This document shows positions 10,258 to 20,625 of a DNA stretch of 41,007 bases, one piece after another (within the stretch, counting starts at the first letter, position 1; each line of letters starts with the position of its first letter). The notes under the pieces are model-generated. The model made no database searches, was not told the DNA's origin, and saw only the letters and a program-made list of their open reading frames with translations. This DNA is from Diphasiastrum complanatum (lineage: Eukaryota; Streptophyta; Lycopodiopsida; Lycopodiales; Lycopodiaceae): the NCBI GenBank assembly GCA_029204225.1, contig MU835202.1, positions 1 through 41,007 on the forward strand. The letters are read 5' to 3'. The translations under genes and the position numbers were made by a program.

Positions 10258-10708
10258 TGTTAGAAATAAATGACTATGCTAAACTTAATCCATAGGTTAC
10301 TTTGACCCAAAAGGTCGAGATTTGTGTAACCATAGGTATTTAGTTATTTAGGCCAGCTTAAGTTTGTCTTAAGTTCAGTTGGACCCAATTTTGGTCATGT
10401 AATGACTCGTGGGTCCTTAGGGGTCTAATTTTGTTTAGGGGCCCTATCTTGACTTTTGGGGGTGCCCTACATTTAGTAAGTAATTAACCTTAGGGTTTGG
10501 TGGCACTTGGTCACATCCAGGTAGAGCACTTAGATGCTCATTGTGTATTCCATTTTTACAGTTTGGCTAAGCATTGCCCTTCATTGCTCTTGTTGCTGTT
10601 TTCTCTCTCTCTCTCTCTTAGAGTTGGGCACCCAGCCTCTTCTCTCTTGTTTTCTGTGGAGATTGATTGATAACTAGATCTTGGTGACTTGACTCTTGCT
10701 TTCCTACA
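10258..10708 (+). repeat. 3' LTR of the outer Copia element
   Basis: 451 bp, matching 292-793 except for scattered substitutions and a shorter CT run (about 16 bp against 69 bp). It is followed by target duplication TCTAG at 10709-10713. Confidence 0.95.
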
Positions 10709-12116
10709 TCTAGAAACTCACAAAGGTTTCACTTGATTTTGATCTCCTCAAATTAGGCTTCTAGCCAAGAGGAGAGCAAACAAGGAAACCTTGCACATGA
10801 GGAGGAGGATGAACAAGAATTATCCTTTATGGCATCTACATCCATACCAACAAGCAAGATCAACTCAAGGGAGTTATGGTGGATTGATAGTGGGGCTAGC
10901 TCCCACATGACATTTGAAAAGGACTGTTTCTCAACTTTCACTTAATGGTGCTAAAAAGTCCATATTTACATCAAGTGACGAGCAATGTAGAATTCATGTT
11001 GTTGGAACCATCCCTTTGTGTCTAGGATCTTCTAGAAGAATGGATCTAGACAATGTTCTTTATGTTCCATCAATCACCAAAAATTTGCTAAGTGTTGGTC
11101 AACTTATGGATAATGGTTTGGATGTCCCTTCAAGCATGGTGTTTGTTCCAAGAATGATGTTGCATAGCAAAGGCATTTGAACATGGAAGATTGTTTAAAT
11201 TGGATGCTAGCTTTTGAGAGTCTGAACATGGCAAAGGAGGAGATCACTCAAGTGGAGATCTTGTCACAGTGCCTTATTAGGATTGAGGAGGAGCATCAAA
11301 GAGAGGAAGATCTTGAGGATCAGCCTCAAAACCCGAGAGCTCCAAGAAGGTCCTCAAGGACAAAGGCCAAGCCTCAAAATTCATGCAATCTATTCATTCA
11401 AGTGTGCACCTTGCAAGGGCAAAAAGCAATTGAGATGCTACTATCGTTGAATTTCTCATCGACAGTGTTAGAAGACTTGAAATGACTTATTTCTTATCGT
11501 CAACATTCATGATGTTTAGTAAATTATGTGACAAGACAATGAAGTTGAATGCTTTCCAATCTACACTTGTTGTTGATAAAGCAATTTCATTGGATAACTA
11601 TTTTTGTAATAGTTTGAATAATGGTGTCATAAAGGATAAAGCTTCATTTAGTATGTTTGCTTTGGAAATCTTTGAGTCCACATGCTTTGTGCATGATCAT
11701 ATCAATGTAAGGACCAAAGAAAATCCTACATCAATGATAGGAATAATGGTAGGATATTGCTCTTCAAAAAAAGCTTATTGGATTTGCATTTAAAGTAAGC
11801 ATCAAGAAGGTGCAAAATGCTAGATCTCGGCCGTCTTCACTTATTTTGGATATTGAAGTAGCCTGAGCTCCACTTTTCCTGCTGGATTTTATTGATTTTA
11901 GCTTGCTACTTCATTTCTAAGAAGATCTCATATGGATCTATGCATGTATGAATACACGTCAATGGAACATCTTGTAAGGACATCATTCTCTATAGGAGTC
12001 TCATAAGTTCCTTGTTTGTAGCTGGAATTCTTCTAAGAGTATTCATTAAGCAAGCTAAGATCAGCTCTTAGTTGTAGATAGATATACAATAGTTTTATCA
12101 AGCTAAATTTGAGGAG
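10709..12116 (+). pseudogene. Degenerate older Copia relic hosting the outer Copia
   Basis: Fragments of a different Copia lineage. An acidic stretch leads to a protease site with an intact D-S-G-A-S motif (WWIDSGASSHMTF, about 10868-10910). After a frameshift, the pre-integrase segment follows (VLYVPSITKNLLSVGQL, about 11055-11107). A linker typical of the integrase-RT junction (APRRSSRTKAKP, about 11336-11372) comes before a piece resembling the integrase C-terminal end (TSMIGIMVGYCSSKKAYWI, about 11730-11787), which is the wrong order. This is either a rearranged copy or pieces of two copies. From 11800 to 12116 I see no coding sequence. RT and RNase H are absent. Confidence 0.75.
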
Positions 12117-12614
12117 TGTGAAAAATTGTCAAAATTGACAAAAATTAGCTTGATAAACACATAGGTTATCGTACATTTTTCAAATCCACGTGTGTGAGCA
12201 TGTTCACACGTCTGAGAATAGGCCTAGGTTCGTTAGGACCTAGTCATAGGATTTAGTTAAGTTGTTTGGTCAAGTTTCCCTCAAATCATTGAGGTAGATG
12301 AGTAACCTAACCACCAAATTGGCATAACTCTAGGGTTAGGTAAGATTGACACATTAGGGCAAAATTGTCAATTAGGCTCCTTGAAACATGCTGGATTTTC
12401 ACCTAACATCAGAGGAGAAGAGCCCTATTGTACATAGAATCTATCATTCCATAGATGCAAGCTAGAGATTTGAAAGCAAATTGGCAATGTCGAGTTTTTC
12501 CTACATTTGTCTTGTGATTTTATGATTCCATAGTAAACTAACTTGATTACATTCATTCTCTGATAGTAGGCCGCACTGGAGGCCGTACCACACATGTGCG
12601 GGGTCGGATTTCCA
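12117..12614 (+). repeat. Possible 3' LTR (start) of the degenerate Copia
   Basis: A purine tract (TTTGAGGAG) is followed by TGTGAAAAATTGTCAAAA, which looks like PPT plus LTR start. No second copy exists in the window, so the boundary is a guess. The right limit given here is where the Gypsy LTR begins. Confidence 0.35.
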
Positions 12615-13117
12615 TGTTTGATCATTGTATTAGTGATGATCAAAATCTCAAGTGTTGAATCAATGAAGCATAAAAGACAGCAATAGACTAAAGCCCTACA
12701 AGCAATAGACAAGACAATAGGTTCTCCCACGAAGAGCCCAAGCAATACCAATCAATAATCTGAAAAATGAGTGTACAAATGCCCCCATAAATACCCTACC
12801 AATGAACCCTAAAATAGGAATTCAAAAGTAAAGGGAGGCAAAATGTGGAGGGAAAATAGTGCGCCCTCCTACGGACCCCCACTCCACATATAACCATATA
12901 ATAAGGGCCCAAGGCTAGTCGATGTCATAAAAAAGGACCCAGTGCCGGTCATAAGCATATAAAAGAGGCTCTGGGGCCTGTACATGACTAATATAAAATG
13001 CGTAACCAGAAATATACATAACCAACAGTAAATGTAAAGAGGCCTGCGGAATATATGCAGAGTAGCCCGGTAGGCCTGTATCCTGTAGTCCATAACCCTC
13101 CCTGGCTATAAAGAACA
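12615..13117 (-). repeat. 3' LTR of a minus-strand chromovirus
   Basis: On the minus strand it begins TGTTCTTTATAG, directly after a purine tract (ATTGGGGGCAA, 13118-13128), and ends AAACA at 12615, giving 503 bp with TG...CA ends. No partner LTR is in the window. The assignment rests on the PPT, on the position right after the chromodomain and on the terminal dinucleotides. Confidence 0.6.
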
Positions 13118-13940
13118 TTGCCCCCAATGTAAGCAAAAAAAAAAAAGATAAGAACCAGTGCCAGAGAAAAATACTGCATCAAGATATCCCATCTGAGAAA
13201 AAAAACATCAATGGGCTCCCAAGTAGCCTCCTCAATAGGACGACCATCGCACTGGACCAAAAACTGAACCTGCCGATGGCGACGACTATGCAATAAGCGC
13301 ACCTGTAAAATAGCAGCTGGCAGGAATGGAAAAAGCTCTGGATCTGTAGGCAATGAGGAATCTCGAGGAGCATCATCCTCAATAGCAGCACGTAATAAAC
13401 TGACATGAAAGATATCACAAGCCCGAGTAGCAGCAGGTAACTCAAGACGATATGTAACTGGATTGAGGCGCTCAAGAATCTGAAAAGGCCCATAATAGCG
13501 CGGCGCAAGCTTCTCAGTAGAAGCAAGACCCTGTACAAAACGATGGCGACCAAAGCGTAACCGGAGAAAAATAGTATCTCCCTCTGCAAACTCAACATGG
13601 CGCCGATGACGATCAACAATGGTCCTGTACCGCTGCTGAATATGCTGTAAATGAGTAGCAGCTCTAGTAATAATCTCACGAGCACTCGAAAGATAAGATG
13701 AAATAGTAACAGGTGCATCATCTGGAGGAGCAAGTATAACGGGTAGAACTGGTGAGTATCCATGAGCAAGCAGGAAAGGAGAAACACCTGTGCTGGAACT
13801 AACAGAACTGTTATAACTATACTCAACCAAACATAAATGCTGATCCCAATCACGACCAGAAGGAGAAACATAATGTCGTAAATAATCCTCCAATACCCGG
13901 TTAATAACCTCAGACTAACCATCCGCAGAAGAAAGTTTCT
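13118..13940 (-). pseudogene. Ty3/Gypsy integrase C-terminus with chromodomain (truncated)
   Basis: On the minus strand from about 13940 the frame gives the end of the integrase core, then W-D-Q-H-L..EYSYN.S...STGVSPF (the conserved integrase end), the GPF/Y-type motif (KLAPRYYGPFQIL), and a chromodomain-like end (LHSRRHRQVQFLVQC....EEATWEP, about 13200-13310). This marks a plant chromovirus. An in-frame TAG at about 13916-13918 interrupts the ADGQxE-type motif. Sequence similarity stops at about 13940, so everything upstream (RT, RNase H, integrase core) is missing. The open frame reads on past the chromodomain through the PPT into the LTR, which is probably not coding. Chromodomains in this group are thought to steer integration to particular chromatin. 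Confidence 0.85.
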
Positions 13941-14248
13941 ATGTTTTTGCCCGTGTTATACTTTTACCAATCTGTGTGTTTGCAAAAGTCTAGTCACATA
14001 TTCTAGCAGCCAAAAGATGGAAACCTATTGAGCTTGACACCTTGTCAGCAATTGTAAGGAGGTGTTTGCTTCAGCTTCTGATGATACAATACACAGAAGC
14101 CTTATGGTGTCACCCATTAAAGAAGTTGATAATTGGATCTATAATGAGACTGTGTTTGAGAAAAACAAGCTGTTTTGCAAATCATAAAGTTCATGTTTAC
14201 CTATTTGACCCGTTCTTCTTCCGTGTGATACTTTATCAGTACAGCGCA
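13941..14248. other. Unassigned sequence, short open plus-strand frame
   Basis: No similarity recognised. A stretch of about 43 codons open near 14054-14185 (VFASASDDTIHRSLMVSPIK in one frame) could be an exon remnant of a host or transposon gene. I see no splice sites that would define it. Confidence 0.3.
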
Positions 14249-14394
14249 CATATCAATGCTGTTTTCTACCTTTCCATTTTAGAAAATGCTGTAAAATGGA
14301 ATGTTTGCTATCAATGGCCATCATATCAATGCTGTTTTCTACCTTTCCATTCTAGAAAATGCTGTAAAATGGAATGTTTGCTATCAATGGCCAT
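14249..14394. repeat. Two-copy tandem repeat, 73-bp unit
   Basis: Units 14249-14321 and 14322-14394 are nearly identical (CATATCAATGCTGTTTTC... to ...CTATCAATGGC). This is a recent local duplication with no known function. Confidence 0.9.
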
Positions 14395-15959
14395 TCTTCC
14401 TTTCTGGAAGATAATCACCATTCTGTTAAATGTGTGAGCTCAAATACAAAATAGTCAATTAATGTTCAAGAAGACAACACGAAGTCCTTCTCAAACTATG
14501 ACGTGATAAGGACAAGAAGAATCCAGTGCTGATTGTTTAGGCTACATGGAGTAGTTCCCTTAACAGATATCACCGAGGCCATGTGCATTGTGTGGGTAAC
14601 CTTCTTGATTTGATCAAGCATAAGAATTGAATTGACAAGTGCTAGCATGAGGGAAGTTTTCCATACATCTTAAGATTGGTGTTTTGGCAAACGAACAACC
14701 ACTTAAATAAGGGGTTTGACAGATATTTTATCTCAAAGCTTAATAAAAGTACCCGGATTTTAAGTGTCATGTGCCAATAATAGCATCCAAACATCTAATC
14801 CATTCATGAACATCAAATTAGCAGGGTGAAAGCAAGAACTATCAAAAAATCAAGAAATTAGATAAATTAGAGAAACATTTACCAAAATAAAGAAAGGTAG
14901 GATTCATCATTATTATTGATCATTCAGTACATCAAGCCCTAAGCTCCCATGAGATTGTAAGCACATGAACATTGCAATGGCTTTTTGCCATAGCTCTCAA
15001 AGAGAAGCTCCACACATAGAATTCTCAAAAATGACAAATATAGAATACTTTCCAAATTTAGCACGACTCAGCTATTTATAGTGGTCCTTTGTGCCTCTAA
15101 TATGAGTTTGGGGCCTTATTTAGCTACACTGGGCCCTACAACTGTTATCACAGTCTTGATCTTTACAAATATAGCGTGCTTATTTAAGCCATTTTATTAA
15201 TTGTCCTATTGACTAATTCTATCTCTTGTTCAGTCAAATTTGTGACACAATGCCTTTAGCTTCCTGTTGTTGTACATGGTCTTGTACTAATGTCTCCTCC
15301 AATTCGTTTGGTAGAGTGTTGTTGGAGTTTTTTCTTGATTGATCGATAGGAGCAAGGTTAGTGACAATGTCTTGTTGAAGATGGATAGCCACATATCCCT
15401 TTTGAACAAAATGATTGGTACATGTGCTGATGATTCAAAGTAGTGACGTTTCAAGTCAAAAATGTGTGTTCCATATTTGGCCACATCCTAGTGATATTCA
15501 CATCATTATAATGTTCAAATAGGTCATATGGTATTGATATCTAAAAAATTCATCTTCATTCTTGTTATCCCAAGGATTATCAACATATTGATCCTCGAAG
15601 ATCATATTATTATATACACTTTGATAGTCAATATTAATGTTGTCTCCAACAACTTTTCGATTGGTATTCTCGAAAGATATTTCTAGAGCTCTTTGTTGCT
15701 CATGTAAAAGCTCTTTTGGGTGCCTCAGATACTCATGTCACAATTTCTTTATTCGCTTTAGTCATTGTCAACTTGAAAGGTTTTCTCCGTTAGATGTCTG
15801 TTCACTTCTACTGATCTAAGGAATTTTGTTGGCGTTGTGATTGATGACGAGTTTGACCAAGTTAGATATATTTGTGGCATTGAAAATCTTTACCAAATTG
15901 GTCTTCAAAATTAGAACTACTTGTTGCCTAGCTATGACCAATTACAAATCTTATTTCAT
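14395..15959. other. Non-coding or unrecognised DNA, possible retroelement remnant
   Basis: No clear gene. On the minus strand two stretches stay open and look protein-like but unidentified: about 15540-15720 (HEQQRALEISFENTNRK... acidic) and about 15240-15400 (LAPIDQSRKNSNNTLPNEL...). They may be coding remnants of one decayed element. A TATA-like CTATTTATAG at 15071-15080 lies in an LTR-like stretch. No boundaries could be set. Confidence 0.35.
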
Positions 15960-18055
15960 GATTTTCATCCTAGGTTTGCCTATATGCTCATTGTTTTGGA
16001 GTGGCTCGTAAAAGTGCATGGAAGCTTGAGGATGACAGTGGTTTCACCCCATTGGGCAGAGTGGGGCCGATCACGAGAGGCCAAGGCCAGGAGATTTGAG
16101 GCGATCGTGATGGGGACTTCATTTTGGGATGATGCACGCTCCATTGTCATATCCATGCAGCCTATCTATAGCGTGCTTCGCCTTACTGATAGAGAGGGTT
16201 CCACCTTAGGCCTTCTTTATGAGTTTATGGATAAGCTGGGAGAGCAGCTTCAGAGTTGCACCACCATGGCTCCTGACAGGTATATTACTAGAGTCTAGTA
16301 ACTACGTTAAAAGTTTCAAAGTTGATTCTTGAATCTTCAATGTTCATTGTTCATTGACATTCATGATTAGAATTTAGTTAAAACTTAATAGTTCTTGAAT
16401 CTTGACCCTTGAGACTTGAATGCTCAAGCCTCAAACTTCACTCCTGAGTCCTGACTCCTGATTGTTTGCAGGCTGGAAGAAGTAAGGGGCCTATTTCTAG
16501 GGAGATGGCAGTGGTTCCATCAACCTCTGCATGCCGTGGCTTGCTTGCTTCATCCACTATGGAGGACGGAGGATCAATTCCATGATCGAGAGCTCAGGCA
16601 AGGATGGCATTCCTACGTCGCCTCTATCTATCCTGATCCCAGGGATCAGGATGCACTCATGGATGACTTGAATTTATTCAGGTATGTACTATGTAATTAG
16701 TAAATTGTAATATGTATTCAGGACCCAGGTATGTAATATCATCCCAGGTATATGTATTCATCTATGTAGTATGTATATTTAATATGTATCAATGGCCTAA
16801 TGACCCGCTCAAAGTGCGCTGAGGTAGTGACCCGCTGCGTTTAATGTAGATCACCATAAGGCTTAAGCTAGTTGCTAGTTAAAACTTAATAGTAGTAATT
16901 TGTAAGCATTTAGTATTTACTAATATATTTTGAAATTTGAATGGTGATGAATGTTGAATGTTCAGGACCGAGCGCCTCGATTTCGATCGTGCAGCTGCCA
17001 TGCTGAGGGAAGGGCAATTGCGCCCTGTTTCATGGTGGATGAAGTATGGGAATGATGTTCCCAAGTTGCAAAAACTTGCCATCCGCGTCCTCTCACATGC
17101 ATGTGAGAGAAATTGGAGTGTGTTCTCTCTGATTCATACGAAGAGGAGGAACAAACTTTCTACTGCGCAGCTGGAGAGGTTGGTGTATGTGCATGCCAAC
17201 CTACGGCTTGTGAAGAAGCTGAGAGAGACTGGGGAGCCCATACAGGTAATGAATCATGATTCATGATTAAATCATTAATCTGAATTCTATAGTATGTACC
17301 ATGAATCATGATTTGTCTAGATAGTAAAGTCTAGACTCTACACTAAGAAGTTAGAACCTTCAAGCTTCAAGTTTCAAGTTTCAACTTTTACATTTCAAAT
17401 TTGCTATTTTTTTTAAATCGTTTACCAATACTTACTATTGAGAATCAAAATCTTGGTTTAATTTCAATTTTCGTAGGTTAATCCCGATGAGATCGATGTG
17501 GCAAAGGTTCCGGACTTGCCACCAAGATCACAAGAGGAGGAGGATGTCTATGCTCTACTCCATCGGGAGGCCTTAGCAGCTGCAGGTTGATTTCGATGCC
17601 CAATTCCCCGATTCACTGCATTACATTAGTAGGCTTTTAGTACTTTGAAATTTTGTAGAAATACTAGATAGTAGATTACTAGATTGTAAAATGTAATTAC
17701 TAATTTGTAATTTGTAAATTGTAAGTTAAAACTTAAAATTAATATGACATCTCGAGACTCGAGAGTCGAGCCCAAGTCCTGATTCCAATTTCCTTGTGTG
17801 CATTGCGCAGGGCCTACCACTCGAGCTGCAGCACGCAGGACCAGGAGCGCAGGAGAGGGCTCGAGCCATGCAGCAGTCTCAGACACCTCTAAGAGTCCCT
17901 CTAGCTCTGACTCAGATGAGGAATCCACCACTGAGGGTGAGGGATCGGATGAGGAGGATGAGGGTGACTCTGATGATGGGGAGGATGACATTGAGCCTGA
18001 GGACATGCCAGTGCCTCCACGACGACAGCGTCCGAGGCAGGCAGCTAGAGGCTAG
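15960..18055 (+). pseudogene. hAT transposase, 5'-truncated, five exons with intact splice sites
   Basis: This is the 3' half of a plant hAT transposase. Exons by GT-AG boundaries and frame are: about 15960-16279, 16472-16681, 16966-17245, 17477-17585 and 17811-18055. All junctions keep the frame and I see no internal stop. Exon 1 matches the middle of the related gene at 38690-41007 (PIYSVLRLTDREGSTLGL). Exon 2 carries the HxxA..LHPLW motif. Exon 3 holds the hAT dimerisation region (VLSHACERNWSVFSLIH then KRRNKL...LVYVHANLRL). Exon 5 is a Ser/Glu/Asp-rich tail ending in a short basic patch. The N-terminal BED finger and DUF659 part with two of the catalytic acids are missing: the similarity begins abruptly near 15960. 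The protein would bind and cut hAT ends, but the truncated gene cannot make a complete enzyme. Confidence 0.85.
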
Positions 18056-18969
18056 AGCCTGGATGGGCATTGGGGGGGGGGGACTCACTGCTCAGTACTC
18101 ACTGCTCAGCATAGATCATAGATGATAGTTATTAGTGGCATATTCTAGGCTGAGGGCTCTAGCATAGTAGTTATACATATTACTGTTTACATATGACAGT
18201 TGACTTCAGACTCATGGGGCCTCAGGCTTGAGCCTTGAGGACCGAGGCCACGCTTGACACTCTTGTTATTTATGCAGCATGATTATTGATAGCATCATTG
18301 CTTTTACAGTTTACTTTAAACTTTAAAGTTTAAACTTTTGGCTCTTGAATTGTAATTTGTGATTCACTGAAGTCTGATTTGTAAATTCAAAATTGTTAGT
18401 AGTTACTTATTACTTAATACTAGAAGTTACTACTTAGAAGTTAGAACTTAGTGCCCACTGCCAACTTGAAGTTACTTCCAAGTTAGTGGTCACTGGTCAG
18501 TGCATTGTAATTTGTAATTTGTGATTTGTAAGTTGTAACTTCAAACTTGTAAGTACTAACTAGTAACTTCTAAGTACTAAGTAGTAAGTAGTAAGCTGAA
18601 AGTTGAAAGTTCTAACTTCTATAGATAATAGTTATTAGTTTGTAACTTTACTGTTTAAACTTTACAATCTTTGGAAGTTCCTGGATGTTTGAAAATTGAG
18701 ACTGTAATATGTATGATGAATGGTGACAATATCAACAATTGACTAAGGAAAGTGTCAAGTGAGCACTGAGTCGTGACCAGTTGGCAGTGACCACATACTG
18801 AATCCTGATACTACAGCTTCTCCTCTTGAATTGCATTCTCTAGAGCATTCTCATGAAATTGGATGTATCTACTTGTTACTAGACTGTCTATGACATGTGT
18901 AAACCCTCAAAAACACATTAAAAAAAAAAACCCCTAAAAAAAAACTCCCGTTTTGAGCCAGAACCAGTC
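18056..18969 (+). other. 3' non-coding region of the hAT element, low-complexity repeats
   Basis: AT-rich sequence built from short words such as AAGTTA, GTAACTT, TAATTTGTAA and AAGTAGTAAG in both orientations, densest at 18300-18660. The same words occur in the introns of the transposase gene (16300-16460, 17270-17420, 17640-17740). No gene is present. Confidence 0.7.
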
Positions 18970-19041
18970 GTTTCAAACGTGTTTCAAACGCGTTTCGAAC
19001 GCGTTTCGAAACGACGTATGAAGCGAGCCCTCGAAACATTG
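18970..19041 (+). repeat. hAT right terminus with four 11-bp subterminal repeats
   Basis: The element end, read inward from 19041 on the minus strand, is CAATGTTTCGAGGGCTCG. Four 11-bp units of the form GTTTC(A/G)AACG(T/C) start at 18970, 18981, 18992 and 19003. Such clustered subterminal words are typical transposase binding sites in hAT elements. The related element on the minus strand ends with CAAGGTTGCAGTCCACG at 38092. No left terminus was found because the 5' part is missing. Confidence 0.65.
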
Positions 19042-19125
19042 CTTGGTTGGGGTCCTAGCTGTCACTTGCCCCACAACTTGGGCCACCTAACCATGGCTTT
19101 GACACCATGAACTGTTAGGTCTAAC

Positions 19126-19140
19126 TTGGCTCTGATACCA
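19126..19140 (-). promoter_or_regulatory. Primer binding site of a small LTR element (minus strand)
   Basis: On the minus strand, TGGTATCAGAGCCAA abuts the LTR end at 19141. It matches the initiator tRNA-Met primer. Only about 85 bp of internal sequence remains before the hAT terminus at 19041. Confidence 0.75.
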
Positions 19141-19490
19141 TGTTTGAAATCCATAAATCATAATATGGATGGACAGACCAGGATTCGAACCCAGGACCTC
19201 CCTCATACCGGATGAGATGAGTAGTTGGACAGCCAATAGTCAAGTAGTTGGAAAGCCAATAGTCAAGTAGTTGGATAGCCAATAATCATGAAGTTAGATA
19301 GTCATCTTGGACTATATATATGTGCGCATCCCATTTGTATAAGACACTTTTGTAAGCAATACTGACTATTCTCCTTGGCTGTCCACGAGTTTCTACAAGA
19401 GGGTTTCTAGCCATCTCTCTCTTTCTTTCGAGAATGCTTTGTGTGATTGAATAGTTAAGATCCTGGATCCTTAGGCTTCTATTTCCTACA
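19141..19490 (-). repeat. Short LTR (about 350 bp), TRIM-like or Copia
   Basis: Begins TGTTTGAAATCC and ends TTCCTACA on the plus strand. It has TG...CA ends in both readings; the adjoining PBS gives minus orientation. There is a TATATATA stretch near 19312-19320. It contains a perfect tRNA-like B box, GGTTCGAATCC on the minus strand (19181-19191), and a three-copy 23-bp tandem repeat. The right border is inferred and no partner LTR is present. Confidence 0.55.
19220..19288. repeat. 23-bp tandem repeat, three copies
   Basis: Units starting at 19220, 19243 and 19266 of the form AGTAGTTGGA(C/A/T)AGCCAATA(A/G)TCA, with a partial fourth unit. They lie inside the small LTR. Confidence 0.85.
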
Positions 19491-20625
19491 TTGATGTGAT
19501 GATGATGATAAGGATTCTTGTGGATTCAATTGCAACACATTGCATGACTTACTTATAGAATTAGCGCCAGTTCAAATTGGAGGAGGAAAGAGTGGCCCAT
19601 TAGTTTGTGGGATGGCATATCATGGAACGACTTATGTTACCATGGAAAATGCGTCATAAGTAGAAAATGTCCACTGATGAATATCAATCGCCTCAAAGGT
19701 CTCCACAAAAGAAAGGAAGCTGATACAATGAAAGCATTATTTGCTCTTATAAATGGAGGTTGAGATCAGGTAAATGTTTGGCATCAGAGGTATGTAAGTC
19801 TTAGAAATTGTAAATTGTTGAAACAAAACAACAGGGTGACAAACATGAAAGAGGGCATATTCCTAGATCCAAATGTTTGTTGAGAGCATTTCTAAGTACA
19901 ACAGAAGTACAAGTGTTGAGCTGCTTGATCTAGTGCAACAAAATTCAGATGGAACTTTTAGTAAGGATATATTTGGAGTGAAATATTTATAGAATCTGTA
20001 GATGTTACTCTAAGAAAGCAATTCCATGTTTTATGAGGAAAAATTCCAAGTTACTTAAATTAAAATATCTATTGAGACAAGATGAAATGTCAATAGATAA
20101 CAGTGGAGAATGTTTTGAACTAATTTTGTAGAAAAAAGGCATTGAAGACGAATTACAATGTCATACCCTCTAGAGAAAAATGGAGGAGAAATGGGGCATT
20201 TTGGAATTAACTGGATGCATGCTATCAAATGGTAAGTCTGTAAAGGAGTTATCGGGAGGGCAGTGATGACAAGTTAGTCACTTTCAACAATAGGAAATTG
20301 AAAAGCAAACTATGGGCTTACTGTCAAAGGGGCTAATTAGATCTGGTAGTTCACAATCTCCAAGTTTGCTTATTTAAAAGAGAGATGAAAGTTTTTGCAT
20401 GTCTCTCAATAATATAAACGATCAAGAATCGGTTTCCTATTCCTAGAGTGGATGATAACATGATAAATTGAAAGGTGTATGCGTGTTTAGCGGCATTTGA
20501 TACCATCAGATCAAGGTCTAGAAGATGTGCATAAGATTTCTTTTCGAACTTCTTCGCGACTTTATGAATTCATGATGATGCCTTTTGGTATTACCAATGC
20601 TCCTGCAACATTCCATGCATTTAAT
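19491..20625 (+). pseudogene. Degraded Ty3/Gypsy reverse transcriptase fragment
   Basis: The last 225 bp code, across frameshifts, for the Gypsy RT fingers and palm: a NRFPIPRVDD-type segment near 20425-20450, then [20 protein letters not shown] followed by TNAPATF (about 20536-20613). The first catalytic Asp region is damaged, and the Y-x-D-D part is missing because the sequence switches at about 20625 into a minus-strand element. From 19491 to about 20400 I find no convincing coding sequence, only likely decayed retroelement DNA. Confidence 0.75.

Larger units (their letters stand above)
292..10708 (+). mobile_element. Full-length Ty1/Copia LTR retrotransposon, interrupted by a nested element
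   Basis: The ends are defined by two LTRs that start TGTTAG and finish CCTACA, flanked by a perfect 5-bp target duplication TCTAG (287-291 and 10709-10713). A PBS follows the left LTR and a purine tract precedes the right one. Inside, the order is gag, protease, integrase, reverse transcriptase, RNase H, which is the Copia order. A second retroelement (4733-9126) lies inside the RT region, so the original element was about 6 kb. By eye the LTRs differ at roughly 20 of about 445 comparable positions, besides a large CT-repeat length difference, so the insertion is moderately old. The coding region has several frameshifts and at least two catalytic substitutions, so this copy is non-autonomous today. 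Confidence 0.95.

Noticed and set aside
12425-12751. 108-codon minus-strand frame
   Set aside because: Lies over the inferred end of the Gypsy LTR and its flank, with no protein similarity seen.
13179-13922. 247-codon Leu/Val-rich minus-strand frame
   Set aside because: Out-of-frame shadow of the integrase-chromodomain region, which has clear conserved motifs in the neighbouring frame.
14042-14437. 131-codon plus-strand frame as a gene
   Set aside because: Half of it is the 73-bp tandem repeat. No domain recognised and no intron or promoter support.
19181-19200. Possible tRNA gene
   Set aside because: Only the T-arm/B-box part is present. There is no acceptor stem, anticodon arm or A box at the right spacing.
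19220-19288. Possible CRISPR-like array
   Set aside because: Direct 23-bp tandem repeats without spacers, in a plant LTR.
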